Shown: piece by piece, positions 53,447-63,618 of the stretch
How positions within the stretch are numbered: position 1 is the first letter of the stretch
Layout of the letters: each line of letters starts with the position of its first letter
Source: an uncultured Flavobacteriaceae bacterium
GTDB lineage: Bacteria > Bacteroidota > Bacteroidia > Flavobacteriales > Flavobacteriaceae
Length of the DNA stretch: 64,000 nucleotides
Assembly: GCA_937773465.1 (NCBI GenBank)
Contig: CALJVK010000019.1
Span: forward strand, 1 to 64,000
Direction: 5' to 3'
Translations under genes and position numbers: made by a program
Notes under the pieces: generated by a model
Database searches by the model: none
What the model was told of the DNA's origin: nothing
The model's input: the letters and a program-made list of their open reading frames with translations, nothing else

Positions 53447-55393
53447 TTAAATTATTAAAATTCTTTTATCTTTCTGATGATTATTGTTTATAAATTTTAT
53501 AAAATCATCAATATTCATTTTTCCTAAATCTTTTCCTCCGTGTGCTCTAATAGGAAATAAGTTTTTTCTTAATTTCTTCATCTCCAATAATAATCATGAA
53601 TGGAATTTTGTTAAGTTCTGATTCACGTATTTTTTTCCCTACTGTTTCACTTCTGTCATCTACAGGGCGCGAATTTCGTCATTTTCTAGTAATTTTAAAA
53701 CTTTTTCACTGTATTTTTATGTTTTTCTCCTACAGGAATAATATGAACTTGATTTGATGTTAGCCATAAAGGAAAATTACCAGCTGTATGTTCTATTAAT
53801 ATTGCAATAAACCTTTCCATACTTCCAAAAGGAGCTCTATGAATCATAACAGGTCTTTGTGATTTATTATTCTTATCGATATAGCTTAATTCAAATCTTT
53901 CAGGAAGATTATAATCTACTTGAATGGTTCCTAGTTGCCATTCTCTTCCAATTGCATCTTTGACCATAAAATCTAATTTTGGACCATAAAACGCAGCTTC
54001 TCCATATTCAATTTTATAGTTTAAGCCCTTTTCTTTGGTTGCGTTTACAATAGCGTTTTCAGCTTCTTTCCAATTTTCATCGGATCCAATATATTTGCTT
54101 TTATCTTCAGGATCTCTTAGAGAAACTTGAGCTGTAAAGTTTTCGAATCCAAGTGATTTAAACACATAAAGGACTAAGATCAATCACATTTTTAAATTCA
54201 GAATTTAATTGATCTTGTGTGCAAAAAATATGTGCATCATCTTGAGTAAAACCTCTAACTCTTGTTAAACCATGAAGTTCACCACTTTGTTCGTAACGAT
54301 ATACAGTTCCAAATTCAGCATATCTCACTGGTAGTTCTTTGTAGCTCCACTGTTTTGCATTATACATTTCGCAATGGTGAGGACAATTCATTGGTTTTAA
54401 TAAAAATTCTTCTCCATCTGCTGGTGTTGTAATAGGCTGAAAACTGCTTTCTCCATATTTTTGATAATGACCTGAAGTCATGTATAGTTCTTTATTGCCA
54501 ATATGTGGTGAAATAACTTGTTTGTATCCAGCTTTTTTCTGTGCTTTTTTCAAAAAATTTTCCAGTCTTTCCCTTAATTCAGTTCCTTTGGGTAGCCATA
54601 ATGGAAGACCCTGTCCTACTTTATTTGAAAATGTGAATAATTCTAGTTCTTTTCCAAGTTTTCTATGGTCTCTTTTTTTTGCTTCTTCTAAAAGTTCTAA
54701 ATATTCTGTAAGCTCCTTTTGTTTTGGAAAAGAAATCCCGTAAACTCTAGTAAGTTGTTTATTGTTTTGATTAGCTCTCCAATAAGCACCTGCAACACTC
54801 ATTAATTTTACTGCTTTAATATATCCTGTGTGAGGAATGTGTCCCCCTTTACATAAATCAGTAAAATCATCATGATCACAAAATGTTATCTCTCCATCGT
54901 CTAAATTTGTTATTAATTCTACTTTGTATTCATTGCCAATACTGGAGTAGTATTCTAAAGCAGATTTTTTTGAAATTGATCTTAATTTAAATTGATGCTT
55001 TTCTCTTGCAATTTCAATCATTCTCATTTCAATCTTATGAAAATCTTTTTCAGACATTGTATGTTTACCAAAATCAACATCATAATAGAATCCGTTTGAA
55101 ATAGCAGGACCTATAGTTAGTTTAATGTCGTTATAAAATTCTTTTAAAGCTTGTGCAAGTAAATGAGCTGAAGAATGCCAAAATGCTTTTTTTCCTTCGG
55201 AATCATTCCAAGTATAAAAAGTTAAATCCCCATCACTTGATAATTTAGTAACTGTTTCAATTATTTCTCCATTGAATTTTGCAGAAATTATACTTCTAGC
55301 TAATCCTTCGCTAATTGAAGACGCTACTTGAAAAGGAGTTGAACCAATTTCATACGATCTTGAAGCTCCATCGGGAAATTTAATTTGAATCAT
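53447..55393 (-). CDS. thrS: threonyl-tRNA synthetase, frameshifted near the C-terminus
   Basis: Class II synthetase charging tRNA-Thr. The first 400 residues are open: an N-terminal TGS domain ([27 protein letters not shown]), the editing domain with [11 protein letters not shown] and [11 protein letters not shown], then [39 protein letters not shown] and [15 protein letters not shown] break near 54165 precedes [24 protein letters not shown] and [18 protein letters not shown] and [15 protein letters not shown]. Further breaks near 53690, 53665 and 53585 split the anticodon-binding domain, which ends at 53447. It is the first gene of the IF-3 operon; total about 647 residues. Confidence 0.94.
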
Positions 55394-55441
55394 TTATAAA
55401 AATATTATTGCAAAGATAATATCATTGAATTACTTAACAAC

Positions 55442-55666
55442 TTAACTGTCTTTTTTTTTAAATATTGAATCTACAATATTTTTCAAACCTCTGATACCTT
55501 GAACAACAGCAATTACACATACAATTATACTAATTGTAAAAACAATTGAAAACCAAGGATGGTCTTCGTTTTTTAGAGATTGAAACATCAGGGTAGGACC
55601 GAGGAACATAAAGAAGAAAGATATTATGATATACTTAAAACCTTTACTAAATAAATTATTTTTCAT
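55442..55666 (-). CDS. DUF6095 family membrane protein
   Basis: A 74-residue protein with two hydrophobic helices (about 11-29 and 39-60) and a charged C-terminus ending FKKKDS. It belongs to a small flavobacterial family of unknown function. The ATG overlaps the murQ stop by one base, so it is translated with murQ, an association conserved in flavobacteria. Confidence 0.78.
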   Translation of the reverse strand: MKNNLFSKGFKYIIISFFFMFLGPTLMFQSLKNEDHPWFSIVFTISIIVCVIAVVQGIRGLKNIVDSIFKKKDS

Positions 55667-56475
55667 TATGAATTACTATTAATTGCTTTTCTAACACTTT
55701 TATGAACATTTAAGAGCTCTATTGCCTTTTTCTCATCTATATTTAAGGCATTCATAACAATTTTTTTTGCTCTATTAACTAATTTGACATTTGAAAGCTG
55801 CATGTCTATCATTTTATTACCTTTTATTTTACCAATCTTAATCATTGATATTGTTGAAATCATATTTAAAACCAGTTTTTGAGCAGTTCCTGCTTTCATT
55901 CTTGAACTTCCTGTTATTACTTCAGGGCCAACATTTACTGAAATAGGGAAATCACTTATATTAAATAAAGGACTCCCTGGATTACAAGTGATACAACCTG
56001 TCGGTATTTTCCGTTTGAAGCATTCATTTAAAGCACCTATAACGTATGGAGTTGTTCCAGATGCCGCAATTCCAATCACAAAGTCATTTTTATTGATTTT
56101 ATGATTATTTAAATCTTCCCATCCTTTATTAATATTATCTTCGGCATTTTCGATGCTTTTACGTATGGCTTTATCTCCACCTGCTATAATACCATTGACA
56201 AGATTCGAATCCACTCCAAATGTTGGTGGGCATTCTGATGCATCAACTACTCCTAGCCTTCCACTTGTACCTGACCCTATGTAAAAAAGTCTTCCTCCAT
56301 TATTAATTTGTTCAATTACCTTTAAAATTAATTTATTAATGTTGTTTAATTCTTTTTGAACACTAAAAGCAACAGATTGGTCTTCTTTGTTAATTATTTT
56401 TAATAATTCTAATGAAGATTTTAATTCTAAATCATCATAACTTGAATTTGATTCTGTTATTTTTTCAAAACTCAT
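55666..56475 (-). CDS. murQ: N-acetylmuramic acid 6-phosphate etherase
   Basis: Cleaves the lactyl ether of MurNAc 6-phosphate to give GlcNAc 6-phosphate and D-lactate during peptidoglycan recycling. The 269-residue SIS-domain protein has FYIGSGTSGRLGVVDASECPPTFGVDSNLVNGIIAGGDKAI, the helix with Glu, GIAASGTTPYVIGALNECF and GPEVITGSSRMKAGTAQKLVLNMIST. It is slightly shorter than E. coli MurQ (about 300). Neither the AnmK kinase nor a MurNAc PTS is in the window. Confidence 0.95.
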   Translation of the reverse strand: MSFEKITESNSSYDDLELKSSLELLKIINKEDQSVAFSVQKELNNINKLILKVIEQINNGGRLFYIGSGTSGRLGVVDASECPPTFGVDSNLVNGIIAGGDKAIRKSIENAEDNINKGWEDLNNHKINKNDFVIGIAASGTTPYVIGALNECFKRKIPTGCITCNPGSPLFNISDFPISVNVGPEVITGSSRMKAGTAQKLVLNMISTISMIKIGKIKGNKMIDMQLSNVKLVNRAKKIVMNALNIDEKKAIELLNVHKSVRKAINSNS

Positions 56476-56484
56476 AAATTATTT

Positions 56485-57330
56485 TTAATCAAAAAACCCA
56501 TCAGGGGCATCTTCTTTTGATAATCTAAAGTAATCAAATTCAGAAACTCTGTAGTAACCTAAAGGAAATTTCTCAGGATTTGATTGATTTATAATATTTC
56601 CTTTTATAATTGAACTCGCCGATGAGAAGGGTCTTCCGTTTTGTGCTCCAGCTTGAGCGGTTAAAATATTAAGATAATTAAACCCCTCTTCTGTTAATCC
56701 TGTCATTTCAACATAAACAAACTCATCATTATTAAAATATTCAGTTTTATCAATAAAAAAAGAAAAAGTGAATTGATTTCCATTAGTATAAAGGTCTCTG
56801 GACACTAAATAATCGTAGGAATCCCCTTTTCCTTTTGGTCCAAATTTCCAAAGATTAAAATCACCAATTTCTTTTGGATCAGTAAATGTTATTAGTAATT
56901 CTACTTCATCTTTATTGAGTGATTTTCTATCTCCAAAAATCACGGATTCAATTCCTGATATTTTTATTAGTTTTTCAGATGAATAATAATTCTGCTCATC
57001 GTAAATAACAAAGAACTCATAAACTTCTTCATAATTTATATAATCAATTGTATTTGTATAATATTTTTTTTCCGAGTTGTATTTTAAGTTAATATTTCCA
57101 TTTTTGGTTTTAATGTAAACCTCAGCTTCTTCAATTTCTGTATTGTTGTCACTAAAATATGGAGCTGTTTTACTCACTATTACTTTTGCAGTGGCAAAAT
57201 CTTCATTAATATTTTTAAAAATTGAAGCGTCTAAAACTATTCTTTCATCAGAATAATTTGTATTAATATCCACAACTTTTTCACAGCTATAGAAAAATAT
57301 AATTATTATATAAAAAAAATTTTTTTTCAT
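56485..57330 (-). CDS. DUF4249 lipoprotein partner of the TonB-dependent receptor
   Basis: A 281-residue lipoprotein with signal FFYIIIIFFYSC (Cys 16) followed by a DUF4249 domain: VVDINTNYSDERIVLDASIFKNINEDFATAKVIVSKTAPYFSDNNTEIEEAEVYIKT. DUF4249 genes nearly always follow a TonB-dependent receptor in Bacteroidota, and here the ATG abuts the receptor stop. The pair probably forms an outer-membrane uptake system; the substrate is unknown. Confidence 0.88.
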   Translation of the reverse strand: MKKNFFYIIIIFFYSCEKVVDINTNYSDERIVLDASIFKNINEDFATAKVIVSKTAPYFSDNNTEIEEAEVYIKTKNGNINLKYNSEKKYYTNTIDYINYEEVYEFFVIYDEQNYYSSEKLIKISGIESVIFGDRKSLNKDEVELLITFTDPKEIGDFNLWKFGPKGKGDSYDYLVSRDLYTNGNQFTFSFFIDKTEYFNNDEFVYVEMTGLTEEGFNYLNILTAQAGAQNGRPFSSASSIIKGNIINQSNPEKFPLGYYRVSEFDYFRLSKEDAPDGFFD

Positions 57331-59694
57331 TTAAAATTTAAAATTATAAGATATACTTGGAACAATTCCAAAAATAGATAATTGAATTGCTTCATTTTTC
57401 AAAGTTTTTTGATTTTGTTGAAAAGTTATAGAATTTGCATTGTCTCGGTTGTAAATATTATAAAATCCAAAAACCCATTCACTTTTGAAATCTCTTTTTT
57501 TATTTTTATTAGGAATTAGAGTTAGAGAGATATCAAGTCTATGGTAGTTGGGAAGTCTATTTGAATTACGTTCCCCATAATTTGGTATCGTTAAATTCAT
57601 ATATGTGTATTGCCCTACAGGATAATTTGTTGGTTGTCCTGTTTGAAATATAAAATTAGTATTAAAAGTTAATTTTTTATTCAATTTATAATTGGATACA
57701 AAACTAAAGTCATGAGTTTTGTCATATGGTGTATTGTACCAATTTCCCATATTGATTCCAGTTTCATTGATGTTACGTCCTGTAGTTTTTTGTTCTGATT
57801 TTGAAAGGGTATAAGCAATCCAGTAATTATGTCTGCCTTTATTTTTTTTAAATAAAAATTCCATTCCATATGCTCTTGCTTTTCCCGCTAATAATATTCT
57901 TTCTACAGCTGCGTTAGCAACTAAATCAGCACCTGGGATATAATCTAGTCTATTTTTAATTTTTTTATAAAAAACTTCAGTTTCTAATTTATTCCCATTT
58001 TTTAATTTAGAGTGATAACCAAAAGCCAATTGATCTAATTGCTGTGGTTTTAAGTAAGGTCCACTCGGAGCCCAAATATCTAGTGGAGCAGGAGCATTGG
58101 TGTTAGATATTAGATGAATGTATTGATTTAATCTGTTGTAGCTTACTTTAATAGCTTGATTTTTAAAATTATAAGAAAAATTAAATCTTGGCTCAAAATT
58201 ATAAAAGGATTTAATGGTTTTTGAATTATCGGGATTTAAGTATTCTCCAATTATTTCAGCCTCTTTATAAATACCAAGATCTTGATCAAAAGTTACAGGG
58301 TTGTCGTTTATATATCTGTTCAGGCCATCTTGTTTGAATCTTAAAAATTGATTTAATCTAAAACCGTATCTAAGAGATATTTTTGGCGAGGCTTTATGAA
58401 CTACATCAAAATAAGCCGCATTTTCTAAAGCAAACTTTCTTTCAAGTATTGTAAAATTAATACCTGACTGGTTAATTGGACTAATTTCACCAGGATTAAA
58501 TTCATAGTAAATAGAGTTTAATCCATAGTTGAATTGTATTTTATTAGAATAATAATTTTTTAAATCAAACTTGATGTTCAAGTTTTTAATACCTGAATTC
58601 CAATCAAAACCTACGAAGTTTAGTGTCAACCCATAGTAGTAATCGCTAAAAATCAAAGAAGTATTAGAAAAGGTTTTTTCATTGATTAAGTGATTCCATC
58701 TTAGGTTGAATGTTGAGTTTCCATAGGTATTAGAAAACGTGTCGCTAAGTTTAAATTTGTCTCTACCAAAATATCCAGAGAAATACAAGGTGTTGTTTTT
58801 ATCTATTTTATAGTTTGATTTGGTATTAATATCATAAAAATAAGCTACGTTTTCAATATCAGTAAATTTCAAGAAAAGGTGGGCGTAAGATCCTCTTGTT
58901 GCAATCAGATACGAACCTTTATTCTTTTTTATTGGACCTTCGCCCAGTAATCTACTTGATATTATTCCAATTCCTCCGCTTAACTTATGTTTTTTACTAT
59001 TCCCGTCTTTTTGATATACATCTAAAACGGAAGAAAGCCTTCCTCCGTAAGATGAAGGTATGCCACCTTTAAAAAGTTTAACTTCTTTTATTGCATCAGA
59101 ATTAAAAATTGAAAATAAACCAAACAAGTGAGATGAACTGTATATTATGGCTTCATCAAACAAAATTAGATTTTGATCTGCAGCACCACCTCTTACATTG
59201 AATCCACCCGTTCCTTCACCTGCATTTGACACACCTGGAAGTAATTGAATAGTTTTTAAAACATCAGATTCACCAAATAGTACAGGAGTTTGTTTAATTG
59301 TTTGATTTGATAAGATATTCAAACTCATTACAGGTTTTGTTATATCAATCTCTTCAACATCTTTTATGACAACAACTTCTTCTAAATTTTCGATATTTTG
59401 AGATAAGAAAAATGTAGTATTGACGTTTTTTATTAAATCTATTTCAGTTGAGATATTTTTATATCCAATAGAACTTATTTGAATTTCATAATTTTTTTCA
59501 GGAAGTGTTATTGAGAAAAATCCATAAGTATTTGTAATTGTTCCGGAGTTAATGCTTGGAATAATTATGTTAGCACCAATTATAGATTCATTACTATTTT
59601 CATCTAAGACATATCCGCTTAATGTAAATTTATCTTGTGAATAAATTAAGTTTATCGATAAATAGAGAAGTATAAATAAAAACTTTTTAAGCAT
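57331..59694 (-). CDS. TonB-dependent outer membrane receptor with carboxypeptidase-regulatory N-domain
   Basis: A 787-residue active-transport receptor. It has a signal peptide (1-19), a CarboxypepD_reg-like domain (about 22-110: FTLSGYVLDENSNESIIGANIIIPSINSGTITNTYGFFSITLP), a plug domain (about 130-235: LLPGVSNAGEGTGGFNVRGGAADQNLILFDEAIIY) and a 22-strand type barrel ending in the aromatic FGIVPSISYNFKF. Energy comes from TonB-ExbBD encoded elsewhere. It has no SusD partner but is followed by a DUF4249 lipoprotein, so glycan uptake is less likely than another substrate class, which I cannot name. Confidence 0.92.
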   Translation of the reverse strand: MLKKFLFILLYLSINLIYSQDKFTLSGYVLDENSNESIIGANIIIPSINSGTITNTYGFFSITLPEKNYEIQISSIGYKNISTEIDLIKNVNTTFFLSQNIENLEEVVVIKDVEEIDITKPVMSLNILSNQTIKQTPVLFGESDVLKTIQLLPGVSNAGEGTGGFNVRGGAADQNLILFDEAIIYSSSHLFGLFSIFNSDAIKEVKLFKGGIPSSYGGRLSSVLDVYQKDGNSKKHKLSGGIGIISSRLLGEGPIKKNKGSYLIATRGSYAHLFLKFTDIENVAYFYDINTKSNYKIDKNNTLYFSGYFGRDKFKLSDTFSNTYGNSTFNLRWNHLINEKTFSNTSLIFSDYYYGLTLNFVGFDWNSGIKNLNIKFDLKNYYSNKIQFNYGLNSIYYEFNPGEISPINQSGINFTILERKFALENAAYFDVVHKASPKISLRYGFRLNQFLRFKQDGLNRYINDNPVTFDQDLGIYKEAEIIGEYLNPDNSKTIKSFYNFEPRFNFSYNFKNQAIKVSYNRLNQYIHLISNTNAPAPLDIWAPSGPYLKPQQLDQLAFGYHSKLKNGNKLETEVFYKKIKNRLDYIPGADLVANAAVERILLAGKARAYGMEFLFKKNKGRHNYWIAYTLSKSEQKTTGRNINETGINMGNWYNTPYDKTHDFSFVSNYKLNKKLTFNTNFIFQTGQPTNYPVGQYTYMNLTIPNYGERNSNRLPNYHRLDISLTLIPNKNKKRDFKSEWVFGFYNIYNRDNANSITFQQNQKTLKNEAIQLSIFGIVPSISYNFKF

Positions 59695-59754
59695 TAAAAT
59701 TTTAATTAAATAGATTTATTTAATTCAATTAGATCAAGAAATATGCCAATAAAT

Positions 59755-60984
59755 TTAGTTTTTATATTTAGAATCTAATCCTTTTTTAATAGAGTCTAAA
59801 AATTCTTGGGTGTTTAAATAATGTGTTCTATTTAAATCTTTGCCATGAATTAGTACAGCTAAGTCTTTTGTCATTTGACCATTTTCAACAGTTTGAATAC
59901 AAACAGTTTCAAGTGTTTTACAAAAATCGATAAGTTCTGAGTTATTATCAAGTTTTCCTCTGTGAGAAAGACCTCTGGTCCATGCAAATATTGAAGCTAT
60001 GGGGTTAGTAGAAGTTTCATTCCCTTTTTGGTGTTCTCTATAGTGTCTAGTTACTGTTCCGTGTGCAGCTTCTGCTTCCATTGTTTTACCATCAGGAGTA
60101 ACAAGAGTTGATGTCATTAAGCCTAATGATCCAAATCCTTGGGCTACTGTATCCGATTGAACATCACCATCATAGTTTTTACATGCCCATACAAATCCAC
60201 CACTCCATTTCATTGCAGCTGCAACCATATCATCAATTAACCTGTGTTCATACGTTATTCCAGCAGCTTCAAATTTATTTTCAAATTCGTTAGTAAAAAC
60301 TTCTTGAAAAACATCTTTAAAACGTCCGTCATATGCTTTTAAAATAGTGTTTTTTGTAGATAAGTATAATGGCCATTTTTTTGTAAGAGCCTGATTCATA
60401 CAAGATCGAGCGAATCCATAAATTGAAGAATCAATATTGTACATACTCATTGCTACTCCGTTTTCTTGAAAATTATACACTTCCCAAGTTTTAGGTTTGT
60501 CTCCATTTTCAGGTGTGAAGGTCATTGTTAATTTTCCTTTACCATGAGTCACTATATCTGTTGCTTTGTATTGATCACCAAAAGCATGTCTACCAATACA
60601 GATTGGTTTAGTCCAACCTTGAACGTATCTAGGCACGTTTTTCATTATTATAGGTTCTCTAAAAACCGTTCCTCCAACAATGTTTCTTATTGTTCCATTA
60701 GGAGATCTCCACATTTTTTTCAGAGTGTATTCTACAACTCTTTCTTCATCTGGAGTTATTGTCGCACACTTTATACCAACATTATATTTTTTTATAGCTT
60801 CAGCTGAATCGATAGTGACTTGATCATCTGTAAAATCTCTATGTTTTACACTTAAATCAAAATACTTAATATCAATTTCAAGGTAAGGTAGAATTAATTT
60901 AGTTTTTATAAAATCCCAAATAATTCTAGTCATTTCATCTCCATCCAACTCAACAACTGGATTTTTTACTATAATTTTTTTCAT
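59755..60984 (-). CDS. icd: NADP-dependent isocitrate dehydrogenase (eukaryotic-type homodimeric)
   Basis: Oxidises isocitrate to 2-oxoglutarate with NADP+ in the TCA cycle. The 409-residue protein resembles eukaryotic IDH1/2: [141 protein letters not shown] and [33 protein letters not shown]. It lies 18 bases after rplS and may be transcribed with it. Confidence 0.96.
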   Translation of the reverse strand: MKKIIVKNPVVELDGDEMTRIIWDFIKTKLILPYLEIDIKYFDLSVKHRDFTDDQVTIDSAEAIKKYNVGIKCATITPDEERVVEYTLKKMWRSPNGTIRNIVGGTVFREPIIMKNVPRYVQGWTKPICIGRHAFGDQYKATDIVTHGKGKLTMTFTPENGDKPKTWEVYNFQENGVAMSMYNIDSSIYGFARSCMNQALTKKWPLYLSTKNTILKAYDGRFKDVFQEVFTNEFENKFEAAGITYEHRLIDDMVAAAMKWSGGFVWACKNYDGDVQSDTVAQGFGSLGLMTSTLVTPDGKTMEAEAAHGTVTRHYREHQKGNETSTNPIASIFAWTRGLSHRGKLDNNSELIDFCKTLETVCIQTVENGQMTKDLAVLIHGKDLNRTHYLNTQEFLDSIKKGLDSKYKN

Positions 60985-61002
60985 GAAGTTTAGGGAAATA
61001 AA

Positions 61003-61353
61003 TTATCTCTTAATTTCTTTTATTCTCGCTTTTTTACCTCTTAATTCTCTGAAGTAATAAATTCTTGATCTTCTAACTCTTCCTCTTTTGTTAACTTCTA
61101 TTTTTTGGATGGCAGGTAAATTAATTGGGAATATTCTTTCAATTCCAATTGTACCAGACATTTTTCTTATTGTAAAAGTTTTAGTAAGACCAGTTCCTTT
61201 GATTTGAATCACAATACCTTTAAAAAACTGAGTACGGACTTTATCTCCTTCTCTAATTTCATAATAAACTGTTATTGTATCTCCGGATTTGAATGTTGGG
61301 ATTTCTTTTTTGGTTACAAATTCATCTTGTACGAATTTTATTAAAGATTCCAT
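61003..61353 (-). CDS. rplS: 50S ribosomal protein L19
   Basis: L19 at the 30S-50S interface, 116 residues: FKSGDTITVYYEIREGDKVRTQFFKGIVIQIKGTGLTKTFTIRKMSGTIGIERIFPINLPAIQKIEVNKRGRVRRSRIYYFRELRGKKARIKEI. It is complete and follows trmD by about 105 bases, the usual flavobacterial order. Confidence 0.97.
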   Translation of the reverse strand: MESLIKFVQDEFVTKKEIPTFKSGDTITVYYEIREGDKVRTQFFKGIVIQIKGTGLTKTFTIRKMSGTIGIERIFPINLPAIQKIEVNKRGRVRRSRIYYFRELRGKKARIKEIKR

Positions 61354-61458
61354 TTTGATAAGATTTTAAATTTATTTAGTACAACATTCACGATTATCGT
61401 CAGTGGTTATAATAAATCGAATGCGAAATTACATTTTTTTTTTATTTTTAGAAAGAAT

Positions 61459-62136
61459 TCAGTTAAAAATATCTGGTCTTAGTTTTTTTGTTCTTTCTAA
61501 AGCTTTTTCCTCCCTCCAAAGCTCAATCTTTGCTTTATTTCCAGAGAGAAGAATTTCAGGAACTTCTAAATCGTCAAACGAAGATGGTCTAGTGTACACA
61601 GGAGGTGCTAATAAATCGTCCTGAAATGAATCGGTTAATGCAGAAGTTTCATCTCCAAGTACACCTGGAATTAATCTTATTATTGAATCGCATAGTACTG
61701 CCGCTGGTAGTTCACCACCTGAGAGAACATAATCACCAATAGAAATTTCCATAGTTATTAAACTGTCTCTAACTCTTTGATCCACACCTTTATAATGCCC
61801 ACATAAAATAATAAAATTACCCTTCAATGATAATCTGTTAGATATTTTTTGACTTAACATTTCTCCATCAGGTGTCATGTAAATCACTTCATCGTATGTT
61901 CTTTCTTTTTTTAATAAATCAATACATTTTTTTATGGGTTCAATCATCATAACCATCCCAGCTCCACCACCAAATTGATAATCATCAACTTGTCTTCTTT
62001 TACTTGAAGCATAATTCTTTAGATCATGAAAGTTAATTTCAATTAATTTTTTATCAATTGCTCTTTTTAATATTGAAGCATTAAAAGGACTTTCAATTAG
62101 TTCAGGAAGAACACTTATTATATCAATTCTCATCAT
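61459..62136 (-). CDS. trmD: tRNA (guanine(37)-N1)-methyltransferase
   Basis: SPOUT enzyme methylating G37 of tRNA, which prevents +1 frameshifting. The 225-residue protein has MRIDIISVLPELIESPFNASILKRA, VDDYQFGGGAGMVMMIEPI, IILCGHYKGVDQRVRD and the knot signature SIGDYVLSGGELPAAVLCDSIIRLIPGVLG, followed by LLAPPVYTRPSSF. The start codon overlaps the degP stop by one base. Confidence 0.97.
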   Translation of the reverse strand: MMRIDIISVLPELIESPFNASILKRAIDKKLIEINFHDLKNYASSKRRQVDDYQFGGGAGMVMMIEPIKKCIDLLKKERTYDEVIYMTPDGEMLSQKISNRLSLKGNFIILCGHYKGVDQRVRDSLITMEISIGDYVLSGGELPAAVLCDSIIRLIPGVLGDETSALTDSFQDDLLAPPVYTRPSSFDDLEVPEILLSGNKAKIELWREEKALERTKKLRPDIFN

Positions 62137-63515
62137 TATTCAAAAATAAGCCTTTCTTTTTCACCGTTAGGGGTTACAAACATCATTTGATTTATTTTTA
62201 TTGATGAATTGAAATTTAAAAGATCTTCAGTTTTTTTGATTTGCGTATTATTAATTTCTGTTAATGCATAACCTGGTTTCACACCCATTCTATAAAGAGA
62301 ACTGTTTCTTAAGTTAGAAACCTTTAAACCATGAGTAATCTCATAAGTCTTTAATTCATCATTAGTCATGTTTTTTAATTGCATTCCTAAAAAATTTACA
62401 TTGTTATTTTTTTCTAAAGTCACATTCAATTTAATGTTTTTATAATCTCTAATAATTCCTACAGAAATTTTATCACCAGGTCTTTTAGTACTTAAATAAC
62501 CTGATAAGTCAGAGAATTTTTCAATTTTCATATTATCCAAGCTAATAATTACATCACCTTTTTTTATACCAGCTCTGGCAGCTCCCATTTCTAATTCAAT
62601 ATCATTTACATAAAAACCCTCCGTTAGATCGATATTCAGTTCATTAGCAGATTTTGAGTTTAATCCAAATCCAGTTACACCAAGTAGTCCTTTTTGTACA
62701 TTTCCAAACTCAATTATATCTTCAAAAATTTTTCTAGCAACATTGCTGGGTACTGCAAATGAATATCCTACAAATCCGCCCGTTCCACTTGTTATAGCTG
62801 TATTGATCCCTATTAAATCTCCATTTGTATTAACTAATGCTCCACCACTATTTCCTGAGTTGACAGCAGCATCAGTTTGAATAAATGATTGATTTTTGGA
62901 ATCAAAATCATTTAAATCTCTTGATTTTGCACTTATTATTCCTGCCGTCACTGTTGAAGTTAAATTAAAAGGATTGCCCACAGCCAGTACCCACTCACCA
63001 ATTTTGGTTTGATCAGAATCCGCAAACCTTATGTAAGGAAAAGATTCTTCTCCAACAATTTTTAATACAGCAATATCTGAAACTTCGTCGCTACCAAGTA
63101 GTTCAGCAGTATATGTCTTATTGTCATTCGTTGTGATTTCTATCGTACTAGCATTTTCAATTACATGATTATTTGTAATTATATATCCATCTTCTGAAAT
63201 TATAACTCCTGAACCCATTCCAACTCTAGTTTTATCTCCCTGATCATTAAAATAATCCCATAAAGATGAGTTTCCTCTGGAAACACTAGTGTTTTTCACA
63301 TGAACTACAGAATGTATTGTTTTTTCTGCAGCAGATACAAAATCACTAGATGGTAATATGTTATTGCTTGATGATGGATTAAATGAGATGTTAACACTGT
63401 TGTCCTTTTCCTCAATTATATTATTATTTGAATGATCATAGTAAAGGTTGTGAATGGATAATGCTAAAAATCCACCAATTAGTGAAACAAAAAAAGTTAA
63501 TATTAATTTTCTCAT
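62136..63515 (-). CDS. degP: periplasmic trypsin-like serine protease DegP/HtrA
   Basis: Envelope quality-control protease and chaperone. The 459-residue protein has an N-terminal signal-anchor (about 4-25), a trypsin-like domain with the triad His117 (ITNNHV), Asp147 (SDIAVLKI) and Ser223 (NSGNSGGALV), and two PDZ domains (about 270-365, LLGVTGFGLNS, and 375-455). It is the first gene of degP-trmD and is divergent from dapF. Confidence 0.95.
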   Translation of the reverse strand: MRKLILTFFVSLIGGFLALSIHNLYYDHSNNNIIEEKDNSVNISFNPSSSNNILPSSDFVSAAEKTIHSVVHVKNTSVSRGNSSLWDYFNDQGDKTRVGMGSGVIISEDGYIITNNHVIENASTIEITTNDNKTYTAELLGSDEVSDIAVLKIVGEESFPYIRFADSDQTKIGEWVLAVGNPFNLTSTVTAGIISAKSRDLNDFDSKNQSFIQTDAAVNSGNSGGALVNTNGDLIGINTAITSGTGGFVGYSFAVPSNVARKIFEDIIEFGNVQKGLLGVTGFGLNSKSANELNIDLTEGFYVNDIELEMGAARAGIKKGDVIISLDNMKIEKFSDLSGYLSTKRPGDKISVGIIRDYKNIKLNVTLEKNNNVNFLGMQLKNMTNDELKTYEITHGLKVSNLRNSSLYRMGVKPGYALTEINNTQIKKTEDLLNFNSSIKINQMMFVTPNGEKERLIFE

Positions 63516-63529
63516 AATTATATTTTTAT

Positions 63530-63537
63530 CAAAATTA
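63530..63537 (-). promoter_or_regulatory. -7 box upstream of degP
   Basis: On the minus strand TAATTTTG fits TAnnTTTG and lies 14 bases before the degP start. The upstream TTTG element is not evident. Confidence 0.4.
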
Positions 63538-63618
63538 TATTTTTAAAATTTAGTAAAATATATTTTAACTACTTTTTAACACCTTATACTTTTTTATATA
63601 TTCGTATTTTAATATTAG

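Noticed and set aside
61390..61402. Short palindrome ACGATTATCGT between trmD and rplS as a regulatory operator or terminator
   Set aside because: The loop would be a single base and there is no T-tract; a chance palindrome is more likely.
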